DNA of 64,000 bases from contig JAWKTV010000022.1 of the NCBI GenBank assembly GCA_041398905.1, positions 6,372-70,371 on the forward strand, written 5' to 3'. The position numbers were made by a program, and so were the translations under genes. Within the stretch, counting starts at the first letter, position 1. Each line of letters starts with the position of its first letter. This DNA comes from JAWKTV01 sp041398905. GTDB lineage: Bacteria > Planctomycetota > Planctomycetia > Planctomycetales > Planctomycetaceae. Of this stretch, positions 18,051 to 28,471 are shown in pieces. Under the pieces are notes generated by a model. That model saw nothing but the letters and a program-made list of their open reading frames with translations, made no database searches and was not told where the DNA came from.

Positions 18051-19730
18051 ATGCCGCTCCTGCAACTTCAGTTTCGTCTGTTCGCTGCCAGTCTTGCCCT
18101 GTTGTTGGCGGTGCATTGTCGGCTGGTGGCTGACGATGCGGCCACCGAGCCGGCAGCGGATGGCGTGCTGATGCCCGAGCCGTTCGCCACGGTGCATGCG
18201 CCGAGCGTCGATCGGCTGCTGGAGGTGACTCGCCAGTTGCTGGCGGCGGGCGGGCGGGGGCAATGGACACGGGTGATGGATGGTTATCTGGGCTACCTGA
18301 ATGAACTCCGCGGAATCGACCGGAGCCGGCCGCTGGCGTTGCTGCTGTACCTGGATCGCACGGACGCGGATGCTGAGCCGGTGCCAGTGGCGTGTCTGCC
18401 GTTGAGTTCGATCAAGGATCTGCGGGCGACGCTGGTGTCGACGGGCAACAGTCTGGAAGCGGTCGCGGTTGAGTCGGAATACCTGTTGAAGCTGGGCGGT
18501 GACGAGTTCACGCTGCGAGTGGTAGACGGGTATGCGTGGATCGTGCCACGTAATCGTCCGCAGCCTCCGCTCGCCGCGGACGACGTGCGGGGGCGGGTCG
18601 CGACGCCGGCGACGGAGGATGATCTGTACTGGCGGATCGATGTGGATGGTATCCCGCCGGCGAACCGACGGGCATTGCTGGATCAACTGCATCGCGACGC
18701 TGAACGGGAGCTGGCTCAGCAAGCGGGCGAGGATGCGTCGACGTATGAGGTGCGGAGCGACCTGCAGCGGTATGTGTATGAGGGGACGGAACGATTGCTG
18801 ACCGAGACCGGCGCGGTGACGATGGGAGTGCGGCTGACGGGCGAGCCGCCAGAGCTGCAGTTCCATGCGGGTCTGCATCCGCGGGCGGAGAGCGGTGTCA
18901 ACGACTATTTCCGGAAGGCGCTGGTTCCCAAGCCGCGGAGCTTCGCGCTGAACCCGGCAGCAGCGTTGTCAGGCTCGGTGCATTTTCGGCTGAATGAGCG
19001 GGAGCGGGAGTTGAGCAGCCGGTTCGTGAAGTTGCTGCGGCGGCAGACGAATCTGGAGACGCAGGCCGAGTTGCCCGTCGCGGCGCGGCAGGCAGGCGTG
19101 CAACTGCTGGATGCGTTGGCGGAGACGACCGAAGCTGGTTGGATCGACATCGATGTCTGCTTCGCCCCGACGGATGCTGGGCGGATGGTGCTGCTGCTGC
19201 GGACGGGGCTGGAGAGCATTGCGGAAGTGGACGCCGCGCTGCGGGAGCTGCTGCCGCTCGTGGCGCAATCGAATGAAGTGGAGTCGGTGGAGTTGGCGGT
19301 GGCGAAGGTGGCGGGGATCGACTGGCACCGGTTGATCGGCCGCGGACTGCAGAATCGCGACCGTCGATTGTACGGTGACGACGCGCGGATGCTGATTGGT
19401 GCGGGTGACGCGGCGCTGTGGTTCGCGGTTGGCGGTGAGGCGTCGATCGCCGTGCTGACGAGGCTGCTGGAGACCGACCGCGAGACCGTTACCGGTCCGG
19501 CGGCCGTGGTTGAGTTCCGACTGCGACCATGGCTGCGGCTGGCGGAAGTGAACGGGGCTTCGGGGGATCGATCGTGGTTCGAGGCCGCGCGGCAAGTGCT
19601 CGCCGATGCGGAACTGGGAGACCGCGTGGCCGTCTCGCTGGAATCGACCGATGAGTCTTTGCTGTTGAGCGGCGTCGCCGAAGCGGGGCTGGTGCGGATC
19701 ATCGCGCTGCAGTTGCTGCAGCGGCCGTGA
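18051..19730 (+). CDS. Secreted protein of unknown function (559 residues)
   Basis: ATG 18051 gives an N-terminal signal peptide (LFAASLALLLAVHCRLVA-DDA). The mature part begins 'EPFATVHAPSVDRLLEVTRQLL' and alternates helical and strand-like segments without a recognisable catalytic motif. Phrases such as 'SKRPLALLLYLD..', 'VACLPLSSIKDLRATLVS' and 'ALSGSVHFRLNERERELSSRF' resemble large exported planctomycete proteins with repeated alpha/beta units; the MJ0042 protein at 30.4 kb has a similarly organised exported region ('WVPADSEFVVEVRPNEVW'). The function is unknown. It converges with the dihydrouridine synthase gene downstream. Confidence 0.7.
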   Translation: MPLLQLQFRLFAASLALLLAVHCRLVADDAATEPAADGVLMPEPFATVHAPSVDRLLEVTRQLLAAGGRGQWTRVMDGYLGYLNELRGIDRSRPLALLLYLDRTDADAEPVPVACLPLSSIKDLRATLVSTGNSLEAVAVESEYLLKLGGDEFTLRVVDGYAWIVPRNRPQPPLAADDVRGRVATPATEDDLYWRIDVDGIPPANRRALLDQLHRDAERELAQQAGEDASTYEVRSDLQRYVYEGTERLLTETGAVTMGVRLTGEPPELQFHAGLHPRAESGVNDYFRKALVPKPRSFALNPAAALSGSVHFRLNERERELSSRFVKLLRRQTNLETQAELPVAARQAGVQLLDALAETTEAGWIDIDVCFAPTDAGRMVLLLRTGLESIAEVDAALRELLPLVAQSNEVESVELAVAKVAGIDWHRLIGRGLQNRDRRLYGDDARMLIGAGDAALWFAVGGEASIAVLTRLLETDRETVTGPAAVVEFRLRPWLRLAEVNGASGDRSWFEAARQVLADAELGDRVAVSLESTDESLLLSGVAEAGLVRIIALQLLQRP

Positions 19731-19782
19731 GGCTTGATGTCCGTGGGGTTGGGTCGCGGGTGGAGCGGCTGATTGAAGAGTG

Positions 19783-19801
19783 GCGGACTTGTCAGGTCCG
19801 C
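19783..19801. terminator. Short hairpin between convergent genes
   Basis: GCGGAC / GTCCGC form a six-base-pair stem around a seven-base loop in the 88-base gap between the convergent secreted-protein and dus genes. There is no T-run. It may act as a weak bidirectional terminator. Confidence 0.3.
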
Positions 19802-19818
19802 GATCGTGGAGCCGGGAA

Positions 19819-20847
19819 TTACACAGCGGCGGTGGACACTTCGTCGACTTGCGGTGCGATGCCGGGCTGGTTGGCTGTGTACCAGCGGTCGAGGATGGCG
19901 CGGAACTCTTCCGGCGTGCGGCCGCGTCCGAAGGCGTTGCGGACCTCAGCGTGGTCGGGATGGAGGCGGGCGTACTTGATGGCGAACTTACGAAGTGTGC
20001 TGAAACCGCGGTCGCCCTGATGCTGCTGGATGAGGGCCGCGTGCTCCTCGATGACGGCGCGTTGCTCGTGGACGTCCGGAGGTGGCGGGAGAGGTTCGCC
20101 GCGTTCGAGGGCGAGGCAGTCGCGAAAGATCCAGGGGTTGCCGATCGCGCCGCGGGCGATGCTGACGGCGTCGACGCCGGTGTCGCGGAGCATCCGCAGG
20201 CAGTCTTCGGCCGAGAAGAGATCGCCGCTGCCGATGACCGTTCGGCCACCCGCAAACTGCTTGACGTCCTTGAGGAACTCCCAGCGGCTGGGGCCGACGT
20301 ACTTCTGCTCGACGGTTCGGCCATGTACCGTCACAGCGGCGACGCCGTTGTGGTAGGCACCGGCCAGAATCTCGAAGAAGCGATCGCGGCTGGCGGTCGT
20401 GTCGTCGATGCCGCGGCGCATTTTGACGGTGACGGGGATGTGAGGCGGGACCGCATCTCGGACGCGGCGGATGATCTCGATCGCCTGGGCGGGCTGGCCC
20501 AGGTGATAGCCTCCACGGCAGCCGCCGATGGCGGACTTGACGGGGCAGCCGAAGTTGATGTCGATGACATCGAAGCCGGCTGCGACGAGGCGGATCGCGG
20601 CCGGTGGGAAGTCGTCGGGCAGGCTGCCCATGAGTTGACCGCCGGCGGGATGTTCGTCGTCGGTGACGCGGAGCCGCTCGCCGCGCGAGGAGCGCAACTC
20701 ACGGATGAAGCGGTCGATGAGGACTTCATGGACGGTGTAGGCGGCACCGTGTCGGCGTGCGAGCAACCGCATCGGCCGATCGCTGTAGCCGCTGAGCGCG
20801 GCTTGCAGGAACGGGGAGTTGAGCGGGATGTGGCCGAGGGTGGGCAT
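19819..20847 (-). CDS. tRNA-dihydrouridine synthase
   Basis: A flavin enzyme that reduces specific uridines in tRNA. ATG 20847 (MPTLGHIPLNSPFLQAALSGYSD) gives 342 residues, the normal Dus length; the upstream open frame is shadow. Family motifs are clear: 'AALSGYSDRPMRLLARRHGA', 'GGQLMGS', 'FDVIDINFGCPVKSAIGGCRGG' (nucleotide/FMN region with cysteines), 'VTVKMRRGIDD', 'AVTVHGRTVEQKYVGPSRWEF', 'VIGSGDLFSAEDCLRML' and 'VDAVSIARGAIGNPWIF'. Which Dus subclass it is cannot be settled by eye. It is a cytoplasmic housekeeping gene in an intact frame. Confidence 0.93.
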   Translation of the reverse strand: MPTLGHIPLNSPFLQAALSGYSDRPMRLLARRHGAAYTVHEVLIDRFIRELRSSRGERLRVTDDEHPAGGQLMGSLPDDFPPAAIRLVAAGFDVIDINFGCPVKSAIGGCRGGYHLGQPAQAIEIIRRVRDAVPPHIPVTVKMRRGIDDTTASRDRFFEILAGAYHNGVAAVTVHGRTVEQKYVGPSRWEFLKDVKQFAGGRTVIGSGDLFSAEDCLRMLRDTGVDAVSIARGAIGNPWIFRDCLALERGEPLPPPPDVHEQRAVIEEHAALIQQHQGDRGFSTLRKFAIKYARLHPDHAEVRNAFGRGRTPEEFRAILDRWYTANQPGIAPQVDEVSTAAV

Positions 20848-21016
20848 GGGTGCGTCGTGCTGGGGAGCGAAGACGCAGTGTAGCTGTCTCAGTGGCGACT
20901 GGGGGAGCAAGCAGCACCGTAGCGCTGACGGATGGCTGGCGAAGCCGAGGACTCGCGTGAATCCGCGAATCAGCAGCAGCGGGCGCTGGCATGACCGGTG
21001 GCTCAATCGGAGTCGG

Positions 21017-21226
21017 TTACTCCATGATGCCGACGTTGCGTTCGATGTCGCGGGCCTTGGACGACATGAAGTAGGGTCGGAGGCCGAGGGGGTCGTTGAC
21101 CGTTTCCCTGGTGAACTCGCGTCGTCCTTCATCGGCCCCCTTGGTGATCCAGGGGTCGGTGGTGTCGTCGGTGCCGTCGTCGTAGTCGCTGGTGGAAGGG
21201 AGCCAGGTGGTCATTCGGCGGGTCAT
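21017..21226 (-). CDS. Small acidic protein of unknown function (69 residues)
   Basis: ATG 21226 (or the in-frame ATG at 21214) opens a frame with a distinctly protein-like composition, unlike the Arg/Ser-rich shadow upstream of it: 'TSDYDDGTDDTTDPWITKGADEGRREFTRETV' (shortened here in sense), ending 'RDIERNVGIME'. It has an acidic N-terminal half and a charged C-terminal helix, with no signal peptide. It lies 169 bases upstream of dus on the same strand. No family was recognised. Confidence 0.5.
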   Translation of the reverse strand: MTRRMTTWLPSTSDYDDGTDDTTDPWITKGADEGRREFTRETVNDPLGLRPYFMSSKARDIERNVGIME

Positions 21227-21591
21227 CTGGCAGCCGGGCCTGCGGTGCGAGCAAGATCGCGAGGAGCCGCGAAGCAAGTCCATCGGGTCATGATACGATC
21301 CCTGTCGTCGACGATCGGTCCGCGACCCGGTGCTGCGTCCTTGCAGCAGCGATGGACGAACCAGCGGGTGGTTATTCCAGAGGTGGAGCTGGCTGTCCAG
21401 ACCGGTTCGAGCGTGACGGCGGATTCGGCCGGTGAGGTGGATGGTGGTGGTCGCGGTGTGGCGCTGGTTGCGGAGCGGACAGCGACTGGCAGCTTGATCA
21501 AGAACGCAGCATTGGAATGCCGGCGATGGCTTCCGGGCAGTGGATCGCGTGGTTGCTCGATGGGCTTCGGCCCTCTGAATGTCGACACGCC
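21227..21591. other. Intergenic region, nothing recognised
   Basis: This 365-base stretch lies between the LUD-domain gene and the small acidic gene. Open frames here on both strands lack domains and look like shadows. No terminator or promoter of consensus quality was seen. Confidence 0.4.
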
Positions 21592-22189
21592 TTAGGGTTG
21601 GTCGACGAGGAAGCACGTGAGGGACCGGGCGCCGTGTGCTCCGATGACGAGCGACTGCTCGATGTCGGCGGTCTTGGAGGGGCCGGAGAGGAAGGTGCCG
21701 AAGCGGTGCCGGGTGACGTCAACGCGGTCGTAGGCCTGGTGCATGTTGCTGACGATGGCGGCCGCCGGCACGACAATGGCGATGTGCTGACTGATGAAGT
21801 ACAGCGTGCGGACGATCAGGTCATCGGTGGCCACCCAGACGGCGGCGTTCTCGGCGATGGCGAGTTCGCCGGCGAGCAGCCGCGAAGTCGACCTGCTCGA
21901 CGCCATGCGGGTCGCCGCTTGCGGGCAGGTTGATGTTGGTCTCGCCGGCGCCCGCGATGGCGGAGTACCGCTGGATCGCTTCGGAGTACTCCGGCATCAG
22001 GTTGAGTGCGGCGTTGACGGCGGCGAGGTCGGCGACCGGCAGGCAGCGGCCGCCGACGCCTTCGAGCACCGCGGTGAACTGGGCGACCGGGTCGGGGTAG
22101 TTGATGCCCTCGAAGGACTCGGCGGGTTGCTCGACCGCCTGCGGCAGGTGGCTGCGGACCTTGCGGAGAATGGTTTCGCGGGAGGGCAT
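21592..22189 (-). CDS. LUD-domain (LutC/YkgG-like) protein, one frame break
   Basis: ATG 22189 (MPSRETILRKVRSHLPQA) opens a LutC-like protein. The frame changes near 21895 (GVEQVDFAA / GELAIAENAAVWVATDD). After repair it is ~198 residues, normal for LutC. Diagnostic features are 'AIAENAAVWV', 'ISQHIAIVVPAAAIVSNMHQAYD' and the C-terminal 'FGTFLSGPSKTADIEQSLVIGAHGARSLTCFLVD'. LUD proteins take part in L-lactate oxidation as part of LutABC, but the iron-sulfur partners LutA and LutB are not adjacent here, so the pathway assignment is tentative. Confidence 0.82.
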
Positions 22190-22261
22190 GGTTGTCTGGG
22201 GGTGGTCAGTGGTGAGAGCCGGGCGGGGTCGGGGTGTGGATCGCGTCGCAGCCGCGGCGCG

Positions 22262-24455
22262 CTACCAGCTACGTTTGATGCGGGCACGGATTTCCGAGGT
22301 GTCGTGGGGGCCGCGGTCGAGTTGTTCAGGCTCAGCGAGTTGCTCGTAGGCGGGGCGCTCCTGAAAGACCTGCTTGGCGTGCGGGGTGATGAATCGGGTG
22401 GGCTGGCCGTACGAGTGGGAGTCACTGCGGCCGTAGCTGGAGAAGTAGTAGCGCTGGGGTACCGTGACGTAGAGGTGGTTCTTGGCGCGGGTGAGTGCGA
22501 CGTAGAATAGTCGTCGTTCCTCCTCGATCTCGTCGGGCGAGTCGGTCGCCATGTCGCTGGGGATGTTGCCGTCGGCGGCATGGATCACGTAGACGCTCTC
22601 GAACTCGAGTCCCTTGGAGGAGTGGATGGTGCTGAGGTTGAGGTAGTCCTCATCGAGGTGGGGATCGCCGGCGAGGTCCTGGGGTGGAGTTCGGCGGGTC
22701 GAGGGTCATCTCGGTGAGGAACTGGGCACGGTCCTGGAATCGGCCGCAGATGGTCTGGAGCTGTTCGAGGTCGCGGAGTCGGGCGTCGCTGTTGTCGTAC
22801 TTGCGTTCGAGTAGCGGCGCGTAGAACTTGCGGACCCGGCCGAGCTGGTCGGGCAGTGGTGACTTGCGGGCGGCGGGCTCTCCGAGGCCGATCATCAGGG
22901 CGCAGAAGACGGGCCAGTCGAGCCGGGCGGCTTGGGGGGGCGAACTCTTTCCAGGTGCGGAAGTCGTATCGGGCAGCGGCGAGCTGCGACATCAACTGTC
23001 GGGCTTTGGTCGGTCCGATGCCGGGGATGAGGATCAGGATTCGCAGTCCGCTGACGACGTCGCGTGGATTCTCGGCGAGTCGGAGGAACGCGATGAGGTC
23101 CTTGACGTGAGCGGTCTCGACGAACTTGAGTCCGCCGAACTTGTGGAAGGGGACGTTGCGTCGGGCGAGTTCGACCTCGAGGGCAATGCTGTGGTGCGAG
23201 GCTCGGAAGAGGACCGCCTGCTCCATGAGCCGGGCCGCGCTCGCGGTGGGCGAGGATGCGGTCGACGACGAACTGGGTCTGCTCGTCTTCATCCTGGCAG
23301 AGGACAAGCTGCGGGGGTCGCCCTTCTCGCGGGTGGAGAAGAGGTCCTTGCGGTGTCGTTCCCTGGCCTCGGCGATGATGCGGTTGGTCGCTTCGAGGAT
23401 GGGCTGCGTGCTGCGGTAGTTGTGTTCGAGCTTGACGAGGGTGGTGCCGGGGAAGTGCTGGGGAAAGTCGAGGATGTTGCGGATGGTGGCGGCACGGAAT
23501 GAGTAGATCGACTGGGCGTCGTCGCCGACGACGGTGAGTCTTCGCCGTCGGGCGTGAGCCCCTTGAGGATCCCGGACTGGATGACGTTGGTGTCCTGATA
23601 CTCGTCGACAAGGACGCAGTCGAACTTTCTGCGGACGGCGGCGGCGGACCGTTCGTCCTCCATCAGGGCCTTCCAGAAGAGCAGCAGGTCGTCGTAGTCG
23701 AGGACGGCGTGCTCCTCCTTGCGATCGACATAAAGGTTGAACAGCTCTTTGAGCTTCTCTTCGTGCTCGAGGCACCAGGGGAAGGCTTGCTCCAGGATGC
23801 CGCGGAGCGGGAGCTGGGTGTTGACGACGCGGCTGTAGATGCTGACGCAGGTTCCCTTGAGGGGGAACCGGGAGGAGCGTTTGCGGCGTCGTCCCGGCTC
23901 GGCGGGCTCGTCGTCCTGGCCGAGCTTCAGCTCCTGCCGGAGAACCTGCATGAGGTCCTCGGAGTCGCTACGGTCGAGGATGGTGAAGTCGTTGGGAAGT
24001 CCGATGAGCTGGCCGTACTGCCGGAGCAGGCGAGTGGCGACCGAGTGAAAGGTGCCGCCCCAGACCTTCGAGCCGATGGCGGACGACGCCGTGGCCGGCT
24101 GGCTGGGGGTGACGCTGGTCGGGTCTGTGTCGTCGGTTTCGCGGGGCAGGCTGTCGGATGCTTCTGCGTCGTTCTCGTCGCTGGGCGGCTGGGCGGCCCG
24201 CTGCATCTCACGGAGGATGGAGTCGACGCGGCGGAGCATTTCGGCCGACGCGCGGCGTGTGAAGGTGAGGAGCAGGATGCGGCCCGGTGCGGTCCCTTCG
24301 GCGATCTGATGGGCGACGCGATGGGCGAGCGTGGTGGTCTTGCCGGTACCGGCTCCCGCGATGATGAGCAGTGGTCCGCGGCCATGCGTGGCCGCCTCCC
24401 GCTGCTGCGGGTTCAGGCGGGAGAGAACAGACTCGATCGCAAGCGGGACGGCCAT
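22262..24455 (-). CDS. UvrD/PcrA/Rep-family ATP-dependent DNA helicase, about five frame breaks
   Basis: ATG 24455 has GGAG upstream on the minus strand. The superfamily 1A motifs appear in order but in different frames: Q-motif 'LNPQQREAATH', Walker A 'IIAGAGTGKTTTLAHRV', 'LLLTFTRRAS', 'DYDDLLLFW', Walker B 'VLVDEYQDTN', 'LTVVGDDAQSIYSFRAA', 'KLEHNYRST', 'LSTIHSSKGLEFESVYVI' and 'RRLFYVALTRAKNHLYV'. Frame changes occur near 23540, 23320 (one C short in a CCCCC run), 23237, 22938 (in a CCCCCC-type run) and 22685. Repaired, it is about 730 residues, normal for the family. Such helicases unwind DNA during repair and replication-fork processing. Breaks at homopolymers in an otherwise perfectly conserved enzyme favour sequence error over decay. 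Confidence 0.88.
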
Positions 24456-24490
24456 CCGTGACTCCGAAGGTGGGTGAAGTGCATGGTAGC

Positions 24491-24540
<50 letters not shown>

Positions 24541-24926
24541 GGGGAGGGGGAGGGGGACTGGCTGTCTGGTGCGAGTCTGCCAACGGGGGCGGCGCACCAG
24601 TCTTGCCGTGGTACAGAGGCACTGCGATGCCTGTTGGCTGTTGCTCCCGCGGGAGGGACAGGTCGGCGCGCTTCCCACCCTCCCGGCTGGTCAGACGGCC
24701 GGGAGTTGAGATCGATCGAGCTTCGGGAAGCGACCGACTGGTTCTGAACATCAACGACGGACGTGAAGGTGCCTCGACTTTGAAGGGCTGGCCAGCCCGA
24801 CTTTTCCTAGCTGCCGGGAGAGACGTTCGCACTGGTGACAACCAACGAACAGCGGCTGCCGAGTGTCGAGTGTCGAGGACAGACTGCCAGGCGCGGGCGG
24901 CCAAGCGGTCCGGCTTGCCTGATCGT

Positions 24927-24942
24927 TGTTTCACGTGAAACG
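24927..24942. promoter_or_regulatory. parS-like centromere site 1
   Basis: TGTTTCACGTGAAACG matches the conserved bacterial ParB-binding site TGTTTCACGTGAAACA at 15 of 16 positions, including the full GTTTCACGTGAAAC palindrome core. It lies in a non-coding stretch, 84 bases from a second copy. Confidence 0.8.
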
Positions 24943-25010
24943 GCGCGGAGAGTATTTCCAGGCAGGGTTCGCCTGGTGCGCTTGATGCGCGCGATGCGGA
25001 GAGCTTGCGC

Positions 25011-25026
25011 CGTTTCACGTGAAACG
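25011..25026. promoter_or_regulatory. parS-like centromere site 2
   Basis: CGTTTCACGTGAAACG is a perfect 16-base palindrome containing the full parS core GTTTCACGTGAAAC. Together with the copy at 24927 it forms a pair, as is common near chromosome origins. No parA or parB gene is in the window. Confidence 0.8.
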
Positions 25027-25048
25027 GAGGACTGGGACCGCGTCAGGG

Positions 25049-26455
25049 TCAGCGGAGGACGGGGACTTCGTGGGGTTGCCAGTTGACAGAGGTCGGCACC
25101 ACGCCGCCGGAGTGGGACGGGAACGGGGGTGGCGTGGCCGGTCCTGCTGAGCCTTCGTCGTTCTCAGTCGGCTGGGCTTGCGAGTGGGCCGGAGCATCGA
25201 GCGGGGCGGGCCGCTGAGGTGCCTGCTCCTCCTCCATTCGTCGGAGCCGCTGCATGACGGGCAATGGGTTGATGCGGATGCCGGGTGCGTCCTGCGGGGG
25301 AGGGACGATCGGCGAGGTTGACTGTTCGACCGGGAAGGGGCTGGGGGTGGAACTCGCACTCGGCGTCGGGAGTGGTTCTTCGGTGTGGACTGAGGCGGGC
25401 ATGAGGTTCGGCTCGCCGGTCAGTTGCTGGGGTGCGATGAGTCGCGAGGGGGCGACCAGGCGGCCACGGGGGTGGGCAGGGATGACGGCAGTGCGTCCAA
25501 CTCATCAAGGAAGTCGGCCCCGCTCATCGACCGCGCCGCCTTGGCGGAACCGGATGCGAGGGAGTCGGAGAGAGGTCGAGCGGTCTGCAGGGTGATCGGG
25601 TCGGCGGAGGCGGGAGCCAGGGCCGGCTCGGTTGCGGACGTTCCACGTGGCTCGGCGGCGATGCGTGGGCGAGGGGGAGCGTCGCGCCAGTCGTCGGCCG
25701 CAGGTGTCGTCGTGAGGGGGCGAGGCTCGGCCGGCTGGCTGACTTGCCGCTGACGCTGGCCGCTGTGGGGAGGTGAGCCTCTTGCCGATGGGCTGCGGGA
25801 AGCTGTGCGAGTCGACGGGTTGGTTCGTTGATGGGGAGGTGGTGAGTGCTGTCGAGCTGACGGCCGTCGGGGGTTAGCAGCCTCGCGTGCAGGACCAGCT
25901 CGGGGTGGCGGGGAGTTGCTGCCAAGGGAGTTCGAGCTGGTAGCCGGTGACGAGAAAGCCGTTGTGCCAGAGGTCGCGGGCCTCGTCGGGAGTGTAGCTC
26001 CAACTGCCGATGACGCGCTCGGTGCCGTCTTGGGAGAGGTCGATGGCTTCGAGCTGCAAGGCGCCGATGAGCTTGACGGCTTCGCCTTCGCGTGACTGCG
26101 GGGTGAGAACGATGTTGAGCGAGTCGTCGCCGGGGGCACCATCGGTATCGCGGGTGCCGGTCATCAGCTTGTGGAAGGTCAGTTGCTCGGCGCGGAGGAG
26201 CTGGTCGGCCTGCTCGGGCAGGAGGGGCTGCCGGCCCGCCTCGGCGAGTTGCGTGCGGAGGAGTTGCGACTCTCCGCGAGCGAGTTCGAGTTCTCGGTTC
26301 GCGCTGTCGACGATCGCGCGGTACTGTGCGACAAGGTCCTGCTGGTCGCGGAGCCGGGCTTCGAGGAGGTCGACATCGGCGGAGGGGGCGGCGCAGCCGA
26401 CCAGCGGAACGAGACAGACCGCGAGCATCAGTCGCGCGATCGTGCGAGTCCGCAT
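25049..26455 (-). CDS. Lipoprotein with coiled coil and Pro-rich tail, unknown function, about three frame breaks
   Basis: ATG 26455 follows GGAGG at ideal spacing. Residues 1-21 form a lipoprotein signal (LMLAVCLVPLVGC-AAP). Residues ~27-75 are a coiled coil (LEARLRDQQDLVAQYRAIVD...). A beta-rich domain follows, with 'SLNIVLTPQSREGEAVKLIGAL' and 'RVIGSWSYTPDEARDLWHNGFLVTGYQLELPW'. The frame changes near 25895 (PATP / ELVLHARLLTPDGRQLDS), near 25755 (SGKSAS / QPAEPRPLTT) and near 25440; after that a Pro/Ser-rich, disordered tail continues to 'VNWQPHEVPVLR' and the stop at 25049. Repaired length is ~465 residues. It is probably anchored to a membrane facing the periplasm. Family unknown. Confidence 0.65.
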
Positions 26456-26699
26456 GGGAACCTCCGTGTTCAGGAACTGGCCGACCTTGGCCAGACAAGT
26501 GGGGACGCTTCAAATTCCACGAGTCGAGTGACAAGTCTTCGCGGGGCGGCGAGCGGGGTGATGGTCATCTGGTCCCGCGGGCCGCTGGATGAACTGACAC
26601 TGCTGATGTGTGAGAAATGAAGCGGTCCTGGAATCCGCGACTTGGGGCTGGCATGTCACCGGCACGTTGCCGGCTGGACAGGCGGGTGGACTGGATGAA

Positions 26700-27305
<606 letters not shown>

Positions 27306-27465
27306 TGCGTGAGCTTTCAGCTATCCGCCGACAACGATTGACTGTCAACGGGGCAGTGGGTGTATTGGAGTCCGATTCGAATCGCGAACTTTAGCGGCGC
27401 TGGCTGCTTCGGGTACCCGGCGTGTGAATTCCGAATGCTGACTTCTGGCAGCTTTCGACGCGCCA

Positions 27466-28152
27466 CTACTTCTTCTCAGCCGGCCTGGACTTGTCGCGTT
27501 TGGGCATGACGACTTCGTCGACGAGGCCGTACTCTTTGGCCTGTGTGGGAGTGAGGTAACGATCGCGTTCGGTGTCCTTGGCGACGCGTTCGAGCGGTTG
27601 GCCGGTGTGGCGAACGAGAATCTGGTTGAGTGTCTCGCGGGTTTCGATGATCTCACGGGCCTGGATCTCGATGTCGGAGACCTGTCCGCCGACCTGCCCG
27701 TAGGGCTGATGGATCATCATTTTGGCGTGCGGGAGGATGTACCGCTTGCCATGCGAACCGCCGGCCATGAGGATCGCCCCGCCGCTGGCGGCGAGACCGA
27801 CGCAGTAGGTGCAGACATCGCACTCGAGGTACTGCATGGTGTCGTACATCGCGAGCGTGGCCGAGACCGACCCGCCAGGCGAGTTGATATAGAAGTGAAT
27901 GTCCTGGTGCCGGTTCTCGGACTGGAGATAGAGCATCTTCATCACGACGAGGTTGGCGACGCCGTCGTGAATCGGGCCATCCATGAAGATGATCCGGTTT
28001 TCGAGGAGGAGGTCCCCGATGCCCATCTGGCGTGTGCGGGTGTAATCGCCGGCCGCCTGGGGGTTGATCGCACCTCCGTTTCCGTTCCAGAGAGGGCCCA
28101 TGTTCCCGCCATGCGAGTTGGCGGAGTATCCGTAGCTGTTCAATTCGAGCAT
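27466..28152 (-). CDS. clpP: ATP-dependent Clp protease proteolytic subunit (second paralogue)
   Basis: I chose ATG 28152 (MLELNSYGYSAN) because AAGGAAG precedes it at good spacing; the frame is open further upstream but has shadow composition there. The 228-residue protein has an N-terminal extension of ~40 residues (Asn/Gly-rich) before the ClpP core. The triad is intact: Ser123 in 'GLAASGGAIL', His148 in 'MMIHQPYG' and Asp197 in 'TERDRYLT'. 'INSPGGSVSATLAMYDTMQYL' matches the family. It is the upstream gene of the clpP pair; a promoter candidate lies at 28219-28247. The extension and divergence from its neighbour suggest a specialised subunit. Confidence 0.95.
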   Translation of the reverse strand: MLELNSYGYSANSHGGNMGPLWNGNGGAINPQAAGDYTRTRQMGIGDLLLENRIIFMDGPIHDGVANLVVMKMLYLQSENRHQDIHFYINSPGGSVSATLAMYDTMQYLECDVCTYCVGLAASGGAILMAGGSHGKRYILPHAKMMIHQPYGQVGGQVSDIEIQAREIIETRETLNQILVRHTGQPLERVAKDTERDRYLTPTQAKEYGLVDEVVMPKRDKSRPAEKK

Positions 28153-28218
28153 GCCGCTTCCTTCGATCCGTCTGTTTGAGGATCCGTCCGCTGTGTGTAG
28201 GGAGTGACTCCGGGTGGG

Positions 28219-28247
28219 ATTGTTGGTCAGCGGGGTGAGCCTGTCAA
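28219..28247 (-). promoter_or_regulatory. Candidate sigma-70-type promoter for the clpP pair
   Basis: On the minus strand, TTGACA (complement of 28242-28247), a 17-base spacer and AACAAT (complement of 28219-28224). It would start transcription near 28212, about 60 bases before the start codon at 28152. Confidence 0.5.
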
Positions 28248-28413
28248 CAGGCAAGCGGGGGGCCAAGTCGCGGATCGGCTGAAGTGGCGAGTTCTGGAGG
28301 CGGGTCCGAGTCTTCGGCGGCATGTTCAACCTCGTGCGCCGCTTGGCGGTCGTACGATGTGTTGATCCGTTCTCGGGGAGGTCACAGGTGGCCGCGCGGG
28401 TACGGATTAAGCG

Positions 28414-28447
28414 ACAACAGCCCCTCGGGAGGCCGAGGGGCTGTTGT
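28414..28447. terminator. Strong hairpin terminator after the DUF1559 gene
   Basis: A perfect 15-base-pair inverted repeat (ACAACAGCCCCTCGG and its complement) around the loop GAGG lies 25 bases past the minus-strand stop at 28472. No long T-run follows, but stem strength and position fit a terminator. Confidence 0.8.
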
Positions 28448-28471
28448 GCGATTGGGTACGACCGGGGTCGA

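Noticed and set aside
20819..21595. Plus-strand open frame of 258 codons
   Set aside because: No domain and mixed composition; the minus strand carries the 5' end of dus and a better small gene.
22262..24455. Interpretation of the helicase as a decayed pseudogene
   Set aside because: Every SF1A motif is conserved and the breaks are single bases, partly in C runs, as in many other genes here; sequence error is simpler.
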